A DNA stretch of 64,000 nt. Source: Dermatemys mawii. Lineage: Eukaryota > Chordata > Testudines > Dermatemydidae. The notes beneath the pieces are model-generated. The model did not search any database and was not told the DNA's origin. It worked only from the letters and a program-made list of their open reading frames with translations. The position numbers were made by a program, and so were the translations under genes. Positions 11,163 to 23,933 of the stretch are shown in pieces (within the stretch, counting starts at the first letter, position 1; every line of letters starts with the position of its first letter). The DNA lies in the NCBI GenBank assembly GCA_007922305.1, contig ML677334.1, forward strand, positions 18,956,291-19,020,290, written 5' to 3'.

Positions 11163-13030
11163 GGTTAGACAAACACTTGACAAGAGTGGACTAGTTATTA
11201 TGTAATCCTGCCTTGATTGGAGGGGACTGGACTAGATGACCTACTGAGGTCCCTTCCAGTCCTACATTTCTGTGACTCTGTGACTCCATACCTGAAATTT
11301 TTGGGCCTTTCTTACTTTCATTTTGCGTGGCCATATAGGTAAACTCTTTTTCATCCTTGTCAACTGGTCTCCCATTTGTGATCTCAATCTGCTTTCATGT
11401 TCTCTGTTTTGTTTTTTGTTTTGTTTTCTCACCATTATCTTAGTGGCTGTTTAACTGCCTGCACCACCTTCTCCAGAAAGGGAAAACAACCTACATTTTA
11501 TGCACATGTAATGCCCATCCACCACAGGCTGCCAGTAAGGATACAATCTGAGACCTTCCTCCTTGAGCTACAGGAAATTATTGCAGTAACTGGCGATGTT
11601 AATAAGCTCTTCTCATTCAAAAGTGCCATTTCATACGTGACATAATACACTCCAGGGCATGAAGCTGTTTGATAATCATATTTTGCCTGCATTGGAGTAA
11701 TTTATCCTCTAATTTCACTATGCACCCAGGTCATGCACTTGTCTCAAAATAAGCACATGCTCTGTCATGTTTCATTCCCTACATAAGGTGTCTTTTGTTT
11801 CTCATAAATTCTAGCCTGATGAACAGCAGTGCCAAGAGCTGTCTAATAGAACTACCCAGCCTTGAAGCAAGGAAAGCTGTGCAGGCCAAGCCTGTTAAGT
11901 TATATTGCAACTTGTGAATATGTGCAGCAGCAAGTTGTGAGGGGGATGTCAGGAAATTTCCCTGTTTCTCTAATAGTTAAGCCATCTCTCTGGATGGTGC
12001 TGAACAATTTAGTTTTTAAATACCAATTTGTCCCCAGCTCATAACTATGCTTTTGAAGATTACACCATATAATGTACTCCCAAAAATATTCTTGTGCGGA
12101 GGATGACTTTCATGTCTACCCCACCTTCCTCTGAAAATGATTCTGTTCAGTCAGGGATCGACATTTGGAAAGGAGCTCTTATTTTTCCCTTTAGTCACAT
12201 TTAATTAAGTCATCTGGGTCCGTAATCTTTCCTTGGATCTCTCAGCCAAAAAGTCCATCAAAAATTGTTAAAAAAATCAACAAAAATCCTATCTTTGGAG
12301 AAACTTAAAAAGAGAAACCTTGGAAGTTCAACTGAGGGAGACTGCTCAATCTGTTGTCAAGCCTCATTGCCTCAATCTCTCCACCCCACTCCAGAAACTA
12401 TTTTATCTGTGAGAATGAAATTCATGCATGCGGCATGAATTTCTGACAAGACAATATTTCTTAGTAATTTAGTAACAGCGCATGCACACACAGAAATACA
12501 TTTATAATTAGCTCTTGTCTCTAAAGTTGGAAGAGCTTTTAGATTCATTGGAGGCTGGCAGCCAAATTTGTTATCTAATTGGATGAAGCTCCTACTTTCT
12601 TCAATTTGGATGATGTCTGCTTTTGCCCAGACTCATTAAATGCAGCTGTACTTAAAGTTTATAACGATAGCCTCAGTGAAGACTAGTCTGAAGTTAATAA
12701 CTGCTCTGTTTTCTCTTATATGTCTGATCTTAGGCCCCTTTGATGGTAGTTGAAACATGTCCAAATCTTTTTGCCTTTCACTCACCCTCCACCCTTTTTT
12801 ATTTTTTGTTTCGGATTGTCTTGCTAATTACCAAGTATACAAATTATACTGGGGACTTGTGTCTCTTTTGAAACCAGAGTGTTTACAGGGCACTTTCCAA
12901 GAAGAAAAATTTTAAAGCAATTACTCACTTCCATGACACACGCAACGCTGATTTATATTTTATATTTTGACATTGGGGGATAAACTGCAAAACTGTCAAC
13001 CCCAGAATCATGGAAATCATCACAGCTGGG

Positions 13031-13140
13031 TAGGGTGACCAGATGTTCTGAAATTAAGGGCTTTGTCTTATATATGCAATTATAACCCCCATCTCCAAAA
13101 AAGTGTCCTGATTTTTCACACTTGCTATCTGATCATCCTA
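13031..13140 (-). mobile_element. TA-flanked MITE, copy 2
   Basis: Starts TAGGGTGACCAGATGTTCTG and ends CTATCTGATCATCCTA; TA at both ends. Opposite orientation to copy 1. More diverged than the copies at 17.3 and 50.1 kb. Confidence 0.75.
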
Positions 13141-14815
13141 CTGATGGGCCTCTGATTATGAAATAGTGACTCCATAGTTAAGATTGCATTAAGCTTTTGC
13201 GTTTAACTGGACTTTAAAAGCTTTTCTGTTGGTCAGAATGAATATTTTAATCCAACAATGTAATGTAATATCTCTGAAGTTTCCGACCTTTTCAAGGTCT
13301 GCTTTGGCATTTTAATTTCTTAGTAACATAAATACATTCCAAAAAATCTCTGTTGTCTAAACTTTGGTGTCAATTTATTTCCAGCACAGATTCATTTTAC
13401 ATTTACTAAGATATCACACAGCAGCCCCATCTGTAATACAGATGTATCCATATTTTAAACAATTTGATATCTTTTATAGATTTCCCCTCCCCCCATAGCT
13501 GGGAACTATGCCAAGATTTGCCAGAGAATTTCCAGAGCTTTGCAAGAGACTTTCTCTAGCCAACAGCTGTCTGTTGGCTCTACAAATTACTTCAGGGACA
13601 AGTCTCCCGCTCTTCCTCCCCTTTGCCATGTTCCATCTTCCTACCAAACAAGGGCAAGGAAGCTGCATGGAGATGGGGAGTCTCGGAGCTGAAGTTGTCT
13701 TTCAGGAAGAGCCATTAGTTCCTGTCCTGAGGACACTTCCCCTTGCTAGTAAATCACCTGTAATTCACTGTCAGGGAGACCTGGTCTTCCAAACCGGAGG
13801 AGGTGCATAAGACCAGTACTCCTACATGGCAGTGGAAATGTGGTGGTGGTGGGGAATGGAAGTATGGGGTGTGGAATAGTTTTATGGGTAGGTTCACAGA
13901 GGCTGCCTACATGGCCAGAGTCCCAAAATGATGAAAATCTACCTCTTACAAAGGCCAGCAGGAGAAATAAGTGCAGAAGGCTCCTGATCAGAGGTATTTT
14001 GGTAGGAGTTTTCATTACGTTTTTATTCTGGCATTCATAAAGTTACAGGTGGTGAGGTTTATCTTCTAGACACTGACCAGCATTCCTTCAGGAAAAGTGA
14101 AATATCAAATTGTGTAATAGTTATTGTGTATTTTATTAGTAGTGTATGTTATTAAATGGTTCCCATTAATTTTAAACTCATACTAAATGTCACTATTTTA
14201 AACTGTGCCTGTGGTGGTACTAATACATTTGAGCTAATAGATCAGTAATGTAAATTACCATTAATAAATCATAAAAAAGGAAACTGCTTCAATATTTATT
14301 AATGGGCAACTAACATTTTTCAATTGCATGTTTTAAAAAATCATATGATTATTTGTACTTAAAACAAATCGTTGAATTATTTTCTTGCAACAATAAGATG
14401 TTCACCAACTACACTTCAGTTATTTCTATATACAGAGAATAACTGCACTGAAGCAGTTTAATTTGAAATCTGCAGTCCCTTCACAAACTTCTTACAGAAG
14501 ACAAGAGGCTCACAGAAGAAGAATGTGACAATTGTCCTTGGAGGTCTTCCATCCATAAGACATTAAGATATTTTTCATGAACATCTTTGTATTAATCCTA
14601 TGTCTATGTCAGACGCTCCTCTGTCCAACACCTACATTGCTTAGTGTCTATATTCTGTAGGTGGTTGTGCTTTTTTGTTAGAGTCCTTAGCTCACTAAGG
14701 GCTTGATGCGCCAAGGTTCTGGCTTTAGTAGAAGTTGCAGGAGCTTAGCACCTCACAGGATTGAACCTTGGGTGATGAGAAAGTGGAGGGGGAGCGGGGT
14801 GTGAGCAGGGCCAGG

Positions 14816-15298
14816 GCAACCACTAGGCGAACGAGGTGGTGCCTAGGGCGCCAAGTGGTTGGGGGCACCAAAACGCGCTTAGGGGAGGTGGTGGAACGGA
14901 GGTGAGATGGGGGCATAGGGGTGCGGGGAGGGCCGCCCGCAACAAGTAATTGGGGGAAGGGCGTGCAGGGGAACTGCTCCCCGCCCCAGCTCACCTGCGC
15001 TCCGCCTCCTCCCCTGAGCACCCCCCCCACACTTTGCTTCTCCCCTCCCGGACTTGCCGCACCAAACAGCTGATCGGCACCACAAGCCTGGGAGGTGGGA
15101 GAAGTGGAGTGCAGCGGCGTGCTCAGGGGAGGAGGCGGAGCGCAGGTGAGCTGGGGTGGGGAGCTGCCACCCTCAGGGCTCCCGAGGCAGGGTGGGGAGG
15201 GAGGGTGAGGAGTTGCCACCCACATGGCTCCCTGGGGGAGTGGGGGGCACAAGGTGGAAGTTTGACCCAGGGCATGAAATATCCTTGCAGCAGCCCTG
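14816..15298. mobile_element. GC-rich hAT-like MITE with long internal palindrome
   Basis: The left end reads CAGGGCCAGGGCAACC and the right end gives CAGGGCTGCTGCA in reverse complement. The 8-bp flanks match only 5 of 8, so the hAT assignment is tentative. A 44-bp arm at 14977-15020 recurs inverted at 15120-15163 with one mismatch. A long minus-strand ORF across this GC-rich block is a composition artefact. Confidence 0.55.
14977..15163. repeat. 44-bp inverted repeat pair
   Basis: Arm 1 (14977-15020) starts CTCCCCGCCCCAGCTCACC and arm 2 (15120-15163) ends GGTGAGCTGGGGTGGGGAG. The arms are complementary at 43 of 44 bases, with a 99-base spacer. Confidence 0.9.
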
Positions 15299-15327
15299 GG
15301 CAAGAGAGGTAATGTTTGTATCTTACG

Positions 15328-15735
15328 CAGGGGTGAAAGTGGGCTGGTACGGCATACTAGTAAGAACCCGTACCGGCACATATGCTGCTCACAAGAGTCC
15401 CTGTCAGGGGCCCTGCCAGTACAGATCCTACCAGCAGGGCTGCCAACGGGGTTGGGGAAGAGGCAGGGACATTGGCAGTGCTTTAGGACGGTCCTTTGCC
15501 ACAGCAGTGCTTTAACCTCCCTGCCCTTCCCTCCCCCCCACACCCTCCCAGCCGCCAGCGGCAGGGGAGGGGCAAAGGGAACAGCTGCCCCAACTACAGG
15601 CACTTACCAGTACAGGGCGGGCTGGGGCTGGCTTGGACCCTCCAGCCTTGCCCCTTCTACCCGAAGCCCCGCCCCTTCCACCCGAAGCCCCGCCCCTTGC
15701 TTCTCGGTCGTACTGTAAATTCTCCCCTCCCCTCC
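15328..15735. mobile_element. hAT-like MITE, family of 47222-47663
   Basis: The left end CAGGGGTGAAAGTGG matches the CAGGGGTGAAACTG end at 47222. Shared features are GGTACCGG-like blocks, AGTGCTTTA blocks and a GC-rich centre. The right end is decayed (TACTGTAAATTCTCCCC), so the boundary is approximate. About two copies of a 21-bp tandem unit built on CCCGAAGCCCCGCCCCTT lie at 15650-15702. Confidence 0.5.
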
Positions 15736-17311
15736 AAATGAACATTAGAAGATACTGGAGTTGCATGTAGTAGTAGATTATGAAAACTGAGAAGCACTGT
15801 AACTGATTTCTCTTGTTGATTGTGATAATGAAGCATTTTTATAGCAAAGCTCATGTTATGGATTGATTACTGATTCTTTTTAATGATGATGTATATAGTT
15901 GGGAAGTTGTCTTATGTTGGAAAAAAGTCAAGCTGCAGGGCTGAGTCTGATCCAAAAATAGTTTTGAATTATCTATTGTCCTAGGCAGAAGAATTAAATC
16001 TATATGTCTCTCTGACTTAGCACAGTTGTGCCGGTCTCCAGATTTTTCAAAAGAGTTCAGCAGCCACAACTCCCATTTAGGCAACTAAGTGAAGTGGTGA
16101 CATTTTCAAGAGCTGTGCACACAGCAGCCCCCATTGTTTTCATGGGTAGGTGCTGGCCATTTTAGAAAAGCTGACCCTGACTATGTACATAGAATGGGAA
16201 GACTGACTGAGGTCATTACAAGTTAGACAAGTGTTGTTAGGTCTCTCCTCAACAGTAAATGTAATTCTTATATCTGATCTCTACCATAGCATATCTTCTA
16301 AATGCACAAATGTATTCAATTATCAGATATATTGGTTTAATATATCAGTTTACTTAATGCTAAAGTATTTTCTTCTATGGGCGTACCTAGCTATGGCACA
16401 TCATGAAAATGGCAATGCTTGCTATTCTTTGTTGTTCATTTTTATTGCATTTTGACACGATTTTGCTATGAATGTGTGTTTGTCCCACCGTCATTGATGA
16501 CTCATACTGTTTAATTTGATTTGTCAACATGACAAACAGATATGGTGTTCTGGGAATGAAAAGAAGCTTTTTCGTGTATGGTTTTGAGCTCATCGACTGC
16601 TTTTCTTTGGATGTGATTAAGAAAAAATAGCAAGTTCTTTCACTGACTTTTGAATGAGTGATGGCAGTTGAAGGATGTCATGACAGAAACACATTTGCTT
16701 TTTAATATTTTTTGTTTTTATTTGTATTTGGAAGGAGAAAAAACAAGACACATTAATGAAGTGATGTTGACAACTGTTGATTCATAGGAGTGTGAAGTCT
16801 TTCATGCATTTCACTGCCATGAATGTATGTCATTCCATGCAGGCTTCAGTGCTGGAAAATGCCAGTTATAACTAAAGACAACTACAATTTGGACAACAAG
16901 CAGCTGCAAGATTTAAACAAGACATCAGATAGTTCTTTTATATGGTTTCCTCAAAAAAAGTGAAATTTCTTTTAACTATTCTTTCAAGACAGTTATAAAT
17001 AATAATAGACAGTGTTTCACGTTCTGCTTTTTTTTAAATGTGCCACAATGAAAAAAAAAAGATAAAAAGGAATAAAAGATTTTCAAAGTCTTATCCTTCC
17101 ACTGACATCTCCTGTTGTTGTAATGAAATTTTAAGCAGATTGATGTAGAAAAGACAGTAGTTCTGCAAATATCTGGGAAAGTTTGAGGTTAAATATAATC
17201 CAAGAACTAAGTGAGGAAATAGAAATATCTAGGTAAGGGGAGGGGAGGAATGTATACACACTTAATGGCACACACACCACGCTTACATGGCTTGTTCCCT
17301 TTCCCTAAAAT

Positions 17312-17435
17312 TAGGGTGACCAGAAGTCCCGATTTTGTAGGGACAGGCCTGATTTTGGGGGCTTTTTCTTCTATAGGCTCCTATTACCCCCCACTGTCTG
17401 TCCTGATTTTTTACACTTGCTGTCTGGTCACCCTA
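17312..17435 (-). mobile_element. TA-flanked MITE, copy 3
   Basis: TAGGGTGACCAGAAGTCCCG at the left and TGTCTGGTCACCCTA at the right, with TA on both sides. Well preserved, minus orientation. Confidence 0.88.
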
Positions 17436-17811
17436 CCTAAAATCTACATCAGTTTGCCATGGATGTTGGTGCGGGTCCAACTGCAACATTCACTGTCTCA
17501 CCTTAGCATTAAATTCCCTGGAAGTTATCTGCTGCATGGTGGGGCAGCCAGTGGCAGCCACAGGGGTAGGGTGGCATTGGCAAGTAGTGAGAAGTGGCAT
17601 CTGTTCTGTAGTTGTGGCCAGGGATTCATAGGGACTGAGATCAGCCTTGATGTTCCTCTAGTTAGAAAACCCCAGTCATGGTCAATCTTTGCTAAAAACA
17701 GGAGAGATCTGAGTAGACCTACAATTTTCCCAGCTGTTGTTAAAACACACACAATTATTAGAATTGTTTTGTGACCTTAAATATTTTCATTGTTGGATAC
17801 GAAAATAAAGG

Positions 17812-17877
17812 AGCTGCCCCTGTTCCTACTGAGGTCAATGGGAGTTTTGCAATAGAATTCAGTGGGAACAGGCCCCA
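17812..17877. repeat. Short fold-back repeat
   Basis: TGCCCCTGTTCCTACTGAGG at the left pairs with a right half containing TCAGTGGGAACAGGCCCC. This is a small palindromic MITE of a type common in reptile genomes. Confidence 0.5.
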
Positions 17878-18824
17878 AGTTTGTGTTATGTCTTAAGAAA
17901 AAAATGGGACTTTTCTGAATCACAGGTATTACCCCAAATATTCTCAGAGGTGCCCCCCCCAAAATCATTCTTTCCTTTCCGTGTTTCAGGGATTTCCTTT
18001 GTGATCTGTCTTTCTTATTTTCCTCTGGACAGAGACACCAGGCTTGTGACCTAGACCCACAACTGGTGCCCATGACTCAGTTTAACTCACACCAGTGCTT
18101 CCAGTCTGCAGATTTAAGATTTAAAGATTGATTTAAATGAGAGAGGTTACACTGTATTTTGTTTTACATTTTAAGCAATGATGTCTGAAGTGGTCAGATA
18201 GGGTGTTGGGCTTGATACAGAAAACCTACACCAATAACATAGCTATCACTTAAGGGTCAAAAGGAGTTAAAAGTAAATACATTTGTTTAAAGTGAATCAG
18301 TGCTTCATGCTCACTTTAATGCTTAAAGTATAAAATCCAAGAACCCCCTTTTTCTTACAGTTGCTTGTCAGAGAAGCATTTGTGTTAACAGCAGTTGAAT
18401 TACAAAATGGGAGAAATGGTTGCAGAATTTACATGTAACTTTAGAGAAATAGCTGCTTTTGTGAGTGCAAAAAACCTGGACCATTTAAGGGGGAGGGCGC
18501 ACACAGGGAACTATTGTGAAAGTAATGAGGAGAGGATCCAAACACCTCACCTGCTTTATCCCTAGGTGTAGAGGGAATTCAAAATTAGACTCCAGATGGC
18601 GAACAAACTCTGAACAATGTGAGCTTCCAGCCAATATCCCTCGGCAACGTTAATTTATAGCCTAACGAGTGAGCACCTTGGTTTTCTGCCAGTCCTAGCT
18701 AAAAGCACATTATATGAGGACTCTGTAACATAGTCAGCAATCCGTTCCAAGCCAGAACATAGACCACATATCTGTGAGCTGAAATTAGACAGCACAGCCT
18801 GTTAACTGGCCTGGGAGACACAGG

Positions 18825-18945
18825 TAGGGTGACCAGACAATAAGTGTGAAAAACCAGGACAGAGGTAGGGGGTAATAGGAACCTATATAAGAAAAAGACC
18901 CAAAAATCGGGACTGTCCCTGTGAAATCAGGACATCTAGACACAG
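18825..18945 (+). mobile_element. TA-flanked MITE, copy 4
   Basis: Starts TAGGGTGACCAGACAATAAG and carries ATAAGAAAAAGACCCAAAAA. The right end is decayed (ACATCTAGACACAGG instead of TCTGGTCACCCTA). Confidence 0.75.
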
Positions 18946-19594
18946 GATGAACTAACAGATTTGTCTGTGTTCAGAGTCCTCAGTGAAAAGGTTCCCCATG
19001 TATTCATTACAGCCAAGCACTGTCCCTTCTCCACTGGCTATCAGCATCTGTGTTTTTTTATAAAAGTTTGTTTGCCAAAATTGCCGTTCAGGTTATTTGG
19101 CAGGATTTGCATTATTAGATTCAGGGGCTGGGTTGCTTTGTTGTTGGATGAAAGACTAATCCGGGTGTGGCTAATATCTGAACAAATCCAAAAAAATTAG
19201 AAAACTCTCCAAAAGACGTTGTTTAACTGTAATAAACTGGGTTTTCCTTATTACAGTGCGAGATACTAAAGTTGTCACAGTGGAGTTTTATATCTTTTCA
19301 TCCGATATGGAGTTGCAGAAAGCATCAGTGATACATTTTCAGGTAAGGATAATTCATATTTCTTTGTCAGATATAAAAAATGCTCTTGGTCTGTAATTAG
19401 ATCTTCAGAGTCCCCATGCACCCTGCCAATTATTTTCCAGATTGCCCAAATATCGCATGAAAACTTGACTTCATTCTGAGAGATTTTCATCAACTCAACA
19501 GCCTGATAATGTTGGGATTTTATCAACATTTTATTCAGATTCCCAAGGCCAGTGCCAAATTCTGCTTCTCAGTCCTGCCTGGTTCTGTGCACTC

Positions 19595-19630
19595 GTGGGG
19601 GGGGGGGGCGGGGCGGGGGGGGGGGGGGGA
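19595..19630 (+). repeat. Poly-G tract with G-quadruplex potential
   Basis: A run of about 35 bases is almost entirely G, broken by two C residues, between GTG and ATGACTG. Four or more G-runs make G-quadruplex formation likely. The exact length may be unreliable because such tracts are hard to assemble. Confidence 0.8.
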
Positions 19631-20127
19631 TGACTGTTGAGTGCATTCTACTGCCACTAATGTCGGTAGGAGTTTACAGGCATACAACACCTTTAAGTGT
19701 GAGCACTGATGGAGACCAGCAAGCTTATTTATGCAAAGATATTGGTGAGGTATTTTTAATTGTTCAGGTAATTTAAATTTTTGTGTTTTTTTTTTTACTG
19801 GATTGTTTTGCATTATTACTGCAGTGGGAACTATGTCGCTTTTTAATTGGATTAGTAGGGAAGAATGGCAACCTTCCCCCCCACCTCCCCCACACACTTC
19901 CTTTGCAATATCTGAAAGAAGAATGTTAATGTAAGGTTGCTAATTGTCCTGTGATTTTGTGCCTTACATTTTTAGAGAGCCATTTTATATCTGCTTTTAC
20001 TACCAACTTCTTCCACTCAGGTGTTTCAATCCGCTCATTGACAATGGTGATCGGATGTTCAAAGAATTAATTTGATCTTTGTTGTTTACCCAGCTTGCTA
20101 AACAAACTTCTTGCACTTATCAGTAAG

Positions 20128-20225
20128 TAGGGTGACAGGATAGCAAGTGTGAAAAATTGGGAGAGGGAGGTAATAGTTGCCTGTATCAGACAAAGTCCCT
20201 AATATTGGGACATATGATCACCCTA
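20128..20225 (+). mobile_element. TA-flanked MITE, copy 5 (shortened)
   Basis: TAGGGTGACAGGATAGCAAG at the left, CATATGATCACCCTA at the right. About 98 bp against 124-127 bp for the better copies, so it is internally deleted and diverged. Confidence 0.72.
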
Positions 20226-20324
20226 CCAGTAAAGCTAGGTAACACCTTTCTAGAAGAAATTCTTGCTAGTATGTAAAGGTGGAATTCACTCCTGTGAAGA
20301 ATTTACTCCACATGTGAAGAAGGC

Positions 20325-20575
20325 CAATATGTGGCTACTCTATGGGCACAATAGTGGCACAGCTGTAGTGCTGTGACTATACCATTATAACCCTGTAGTG
20401 TAGATGCAGATTATAGCAACAGAAAGGGTTTTTCCTTCACTGTAAGAACTCTACCTCCCTGAGCGAAGGTAGCTAGGTCCACAGAAACAGTCTTCCCTTG
20501 CCGTAGCTGTGTCTGCTCTGGGGTTTAGCATGGGCATAGCTGCTCTCAGGATGTGGATGTACCACTTAGGGCTTA
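20325..20575. mobile_element. Harbinger-like MITE relic
   Basis: Blocks such as GTAGTGTAGATGCAGATTAT, AGGTAGCTAGGTCCACAG and CCGTAGCTGTGTCTGCTCTG resemble the family seen at 8933, 41007 and 57113. Ends are not clearly preserved. Confidence 0.45.
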
Positions 20576-22092
20576 AATGAGAAAATGGTAGACAGTGGTA
20601 GATAACCTTGTTCACCCCTTTGAGCAGGTATGAATTTCACTCAGTATGATTGTTAGTCTATTGATTAATGAATGCACAAGCTTAAAGGACAATGCAGGAA
20701 TTTAGCCTTAAGTATCGTAACTGTGGGTACTGAAAAGGTTAAAAAACACTTTAGAAAAATGGATGGAAAAAAAGAATCCAGTAACTCAGTGGGTGTGAGG
20801 AGCTGTTCCTTCGTGTGCATTCATTAGAAAATTTAGGGCAAGCAAAATTAGAGATCTTTTTGTAAATGTAGTTTGTTATTTTCTGTCTATTCAAGGTTTT
20901 CATGAGGGGATGCTCACCAGGGTATCTAGTGCACCGTTTGGTTGTGAAGTCTGAAACACATTCTGACTCAAGCCAGCCTTACTTCCTCTTCATCTTGTTC
21001 TCATCATCTTACTGCACTTCTGCCCAGGTCACTAGTGCTATTACAGATGCTCATCTATCAGCCATTCAGAAAGTTACCAGTGACAAAAAGGAAAGGAGAG
21101 TCTGTGGAGTGGGCATGCACTGGGATTGTTTGCATATGTTTTGCCTCTCTACTGGAGAAACGTACATGATCACCTCTCCACCCGTCAGATGTCATTCTAA
21201 AAAAAGAGGTACCTCCCTAACGCCCTTCCTACTTCTTTTAGGGCCAATTAAACTAAGCCCTTAAGATGTAAAATATCTCAATACCCCTGGGGCCTGAGCA
21301 GAATGGCAGCAAACCTGTAAGAATAACAGAAACATAATATTTCTTATTCTTAGTGTCGGTTAATCTTGCTATTATAATTTCTGAATGTCTTTATAGTAGA
21401 GTAAAAAAAATTGCTCAGCAAAGAAGCAGTTAGGTCTATCAGACAGCTAGATAAATAGTAGAGCCAAAACGCAGTCATGGCCTAGGGTTTCCAAAATGTG
21501 AGGTATATCTGTCTCCTATATTTCATATAGTGGTGGCCCATCAAACATTGGATGTTATATCTTGATGTTTGGGGCCCTTGCATGAAAATTCCAAAAATCC
21601 AGACTCTCTAAAATACGACCTTGACCAAACGTTCTTCTCTTTTGACGACTTCTGTTCAATTCTGGATCTCTATATTGTGCCTATCATCATGATACCTGAA
21701 TGGCAGTGACTCAGATTTGGGCTCCAGAGAAGAAAGAAGTTGGGTAAAAAAATATAAAGTGTTTGAATGGAAGCTAAATGCCATTGTTTATGAGCTGCCA
21801 ACACACTTTTTAGTATACTTACGGAAATCACATGACTCCAGTATCTAGCACTTTAGGGAAATCATCAGATGTTAAGAGATTTGCCATTAGAATCATGTGT
21901 ATTGGCACTGGTTCCACAGAGCTTATTGCAAGATGATGGTTTTATATGCAGCCTACCGTGTCAACAGAAGTACTAAGCAGTAAACTCTACATGCTAGTAT
22001 TTACAGGATCACATCCATAAGATGTTTGCTAATAAAGGGAAAGTAAAATGTTACTAACAATTCAAATTCATAACAAGTAACTCACAGCATAC

Positions 22093-22098
22093 TTTATT
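22093..22098 (-). terminator. BCL2: BCL2 distal poly(A) signal
   Basis: Plus-strand TTTATT gives AATAAA on the minus strand, followed by AGTATGCTGTGAGTTACTTG. Both the hexamer and its flanks match the mammalian BCL2 3' end as I recall it. Cleavage is expected about 15-25 bases further on, near 22074. Confidence 0.85.
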
Positions 22099-23933
22099 AT
22101 TTCTTCACAATATTAACTAGACAGGCATAGAAAGTTTAATGGCAACATGTAACAGTTTAAACACAAAGAACAATGTAATCATATTAAACAATAATAAACT
22201 GGCAAACTACTTTACCTTACATACATCATCCAAAATAATGGATAAACAATGTCTGCTTATATACAATGATGCTGGTGATATTTAAAAGACAAATATTTAA
22301 AAGAAAAAGAAAAAATGCTATTTAAATAATAAAAATATACATGATTCTGTGTGTGGGATGGGAGTTCTTAATGCTTTATAATTTGGTTGTAAGGATTTTA
22401 TCCCAGGATGAAGCTGCATTAACTTTTAGCACAGGAGCACATTTTAAAAATCAATTTAGATTATACTGTTTTCCTTGCCTAGTTTTGTTTTAAAGATACA
22501 TTTATATATAGGAATGCAAAATAAAACTGCATTTTTCTGGTTTCAGAGGATATTTACACTCCAAAAGAGTGAATCCAAGAAAGTTTAACTTCTTATACAT
22601 AGTATTAGGAGTTATTAACAAATAATGTGAAGGAATCCAGATGCTACCTTGTTTTTTTAAAAAATTAGAAATCCAGGCTCTTTGCACATGCAACTTCATT
22701 ACACTTTTCATCAAAATTTAAAAAGATTTTTAGGATATGAATAGTGCAGAAGCAGGCCAACCACATGACCATGCAGAACTCCCACTGAGGTGAATGGGAG
22801 GTTTGTGTATGCAAGGACAAGAAGTTTTGGGCCCATAGCCTGCACGTTATAGCATCCCATATTGACCTTCACATGCAAAAGTCTATTTCCAAAGGACGTA
22901 TTCCAGTCTATAGCTGTGTGCTTTAAAAGCATCCCATGATTTCACAGATCGCAACAGGAAACTAAGATAATATATTAATTGTAATTATGGGTTGATGCAT
23001 AAACAGATAGATGGTTATGATTGAATTCTACTTCTTGGACCAGTGTGGCCGTGCTCCTGCATCATACAAGACTGTGTGTACGAATCCCACTCTAATTGCC
23101 TTTCAGCCCTCACTATCCCACGTCTGTCGGTAACTTCAAATACCACATCAGACATGTTATTCCATTGTCAGAGCCAATGTCTGAAATACCAAGAACTATC
23201 CTCTGTCTCTCATCTGATTTCTCAATACTTAGTTCTAAAAGAACGGGAAAGAGCCTAAAACTCTTATTTACTCTGTACATACAGACCTTTGTTTTCAGTT
23301 TTTATTTTATTCCATTTTCTCTGGAAATTTATCAGTGTTTATAAACACAACCACAAAAATAGGTGAAAATCAGTGCAAAAAACTATTTTTCTGGGTAAAT
23401 ATCGGGGTTTAATTTGGTAGATGGAAAGACAGATTAAGGGGGGAAAGTATTCCGTAGATTAATGCTTTGAATTCCATTCACCAGTGTGGTTTGCTGAACT
23501 AAAACAGAACTCAAAGCACAATGCTACCTCTGAGTTTAAGAAAACAACATCTCTCTAATCCCCAAATAAACCTTTTTATTGTTGTAGACTTAGAACTATT
23601 AGCGTATAAATATTTACATATTTAATAACTGGGCCACACCATTTGCAGCGCATACACTCAACTTCAGCCTTTTCTCCTGTTTTTGTTTTTTTTAAAACTT
23701 TCAAATACTTGTGTTCTGAAATGTATTCTGATACAGATTTTTGTTTTCTTCTCGTTTTAGTGTGTCAAATCTTTAACCTGTTATTTGTTAACAGCATGAA
23801 ATGTGTATGGTTGGTAAGATTCATCAGTATGTTTAGATGCGCAGGCACTCCAGAGTTTACATGAGTGCCTGTTTGTGTGTATCTTTTAGACTAACACATA
23901 GCCCTGCTTCAACAGGCAGCTTTGCATATAATC

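Larger units (their letters stand above)
4480..11287 (+). mobile_element. Near full-length CR1 LINE split by nested insertions
   Basis: ORF1 coiled coil and esterase, ORF2 endonuclease, RT and the 3' tail occur in order on one strand. Removing the LTR element (5965-7184), hAT MITE (7910-8628), Harbinger-like MITE (8933-9182) and second hAT MITE (10525-11162) leaves about 4 kb, close to the usual ~4.5 kb CR1 length. The 3' end is GAGGTCCCTTCCAGTCCTAC followed by a decayed TGTGACTC microsatellite. Every domain is broken by stops and frameshifts. The 5' boundary is approximate. Confidence 0.88.
1..22073. other. Intergenic region downstream of BCL2
   Basis: This lies beyond the BCL2 poly(A) site and holds only transposon relics and AT-rich unique DNA. 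In mammals the neighbour on this side is PHLPP1, pointing toward BCL2; no PHLPP1-like coding sequence is recognisable here. Stretches with nothing identifiable: 1-524, 1288-2490, 3000-4480, 11288-13030, 13141-14815, 15736-17311, 17878-18824, 18946-20127 (apart from a G-rich tract) and 20576-22073. Confidence 0.75.

Noticed and set aside
10759..11194. ORFs of up to 131 codons on both strands
   Set aside because: They lie inside the second hAT MITE (10525-11162) and have no transposase motifs.
14725..15603. 292-codon minus-strand ORF, the longest in the window
   Set aside because: It crosses a GC-rich hAT-like MITE with a perfect palindrome, is low-complexity (Pro/Gly/Ser runs) and begins in a neighbouring element; GC-rich DNA has few stops.
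20902..21264. 120-codon plus-strand ORF between the MITEs and the BCL2 poly(A) site
   Set aside because: No domain, no conserved pattern, no splice context; length is within chance for this size of window.
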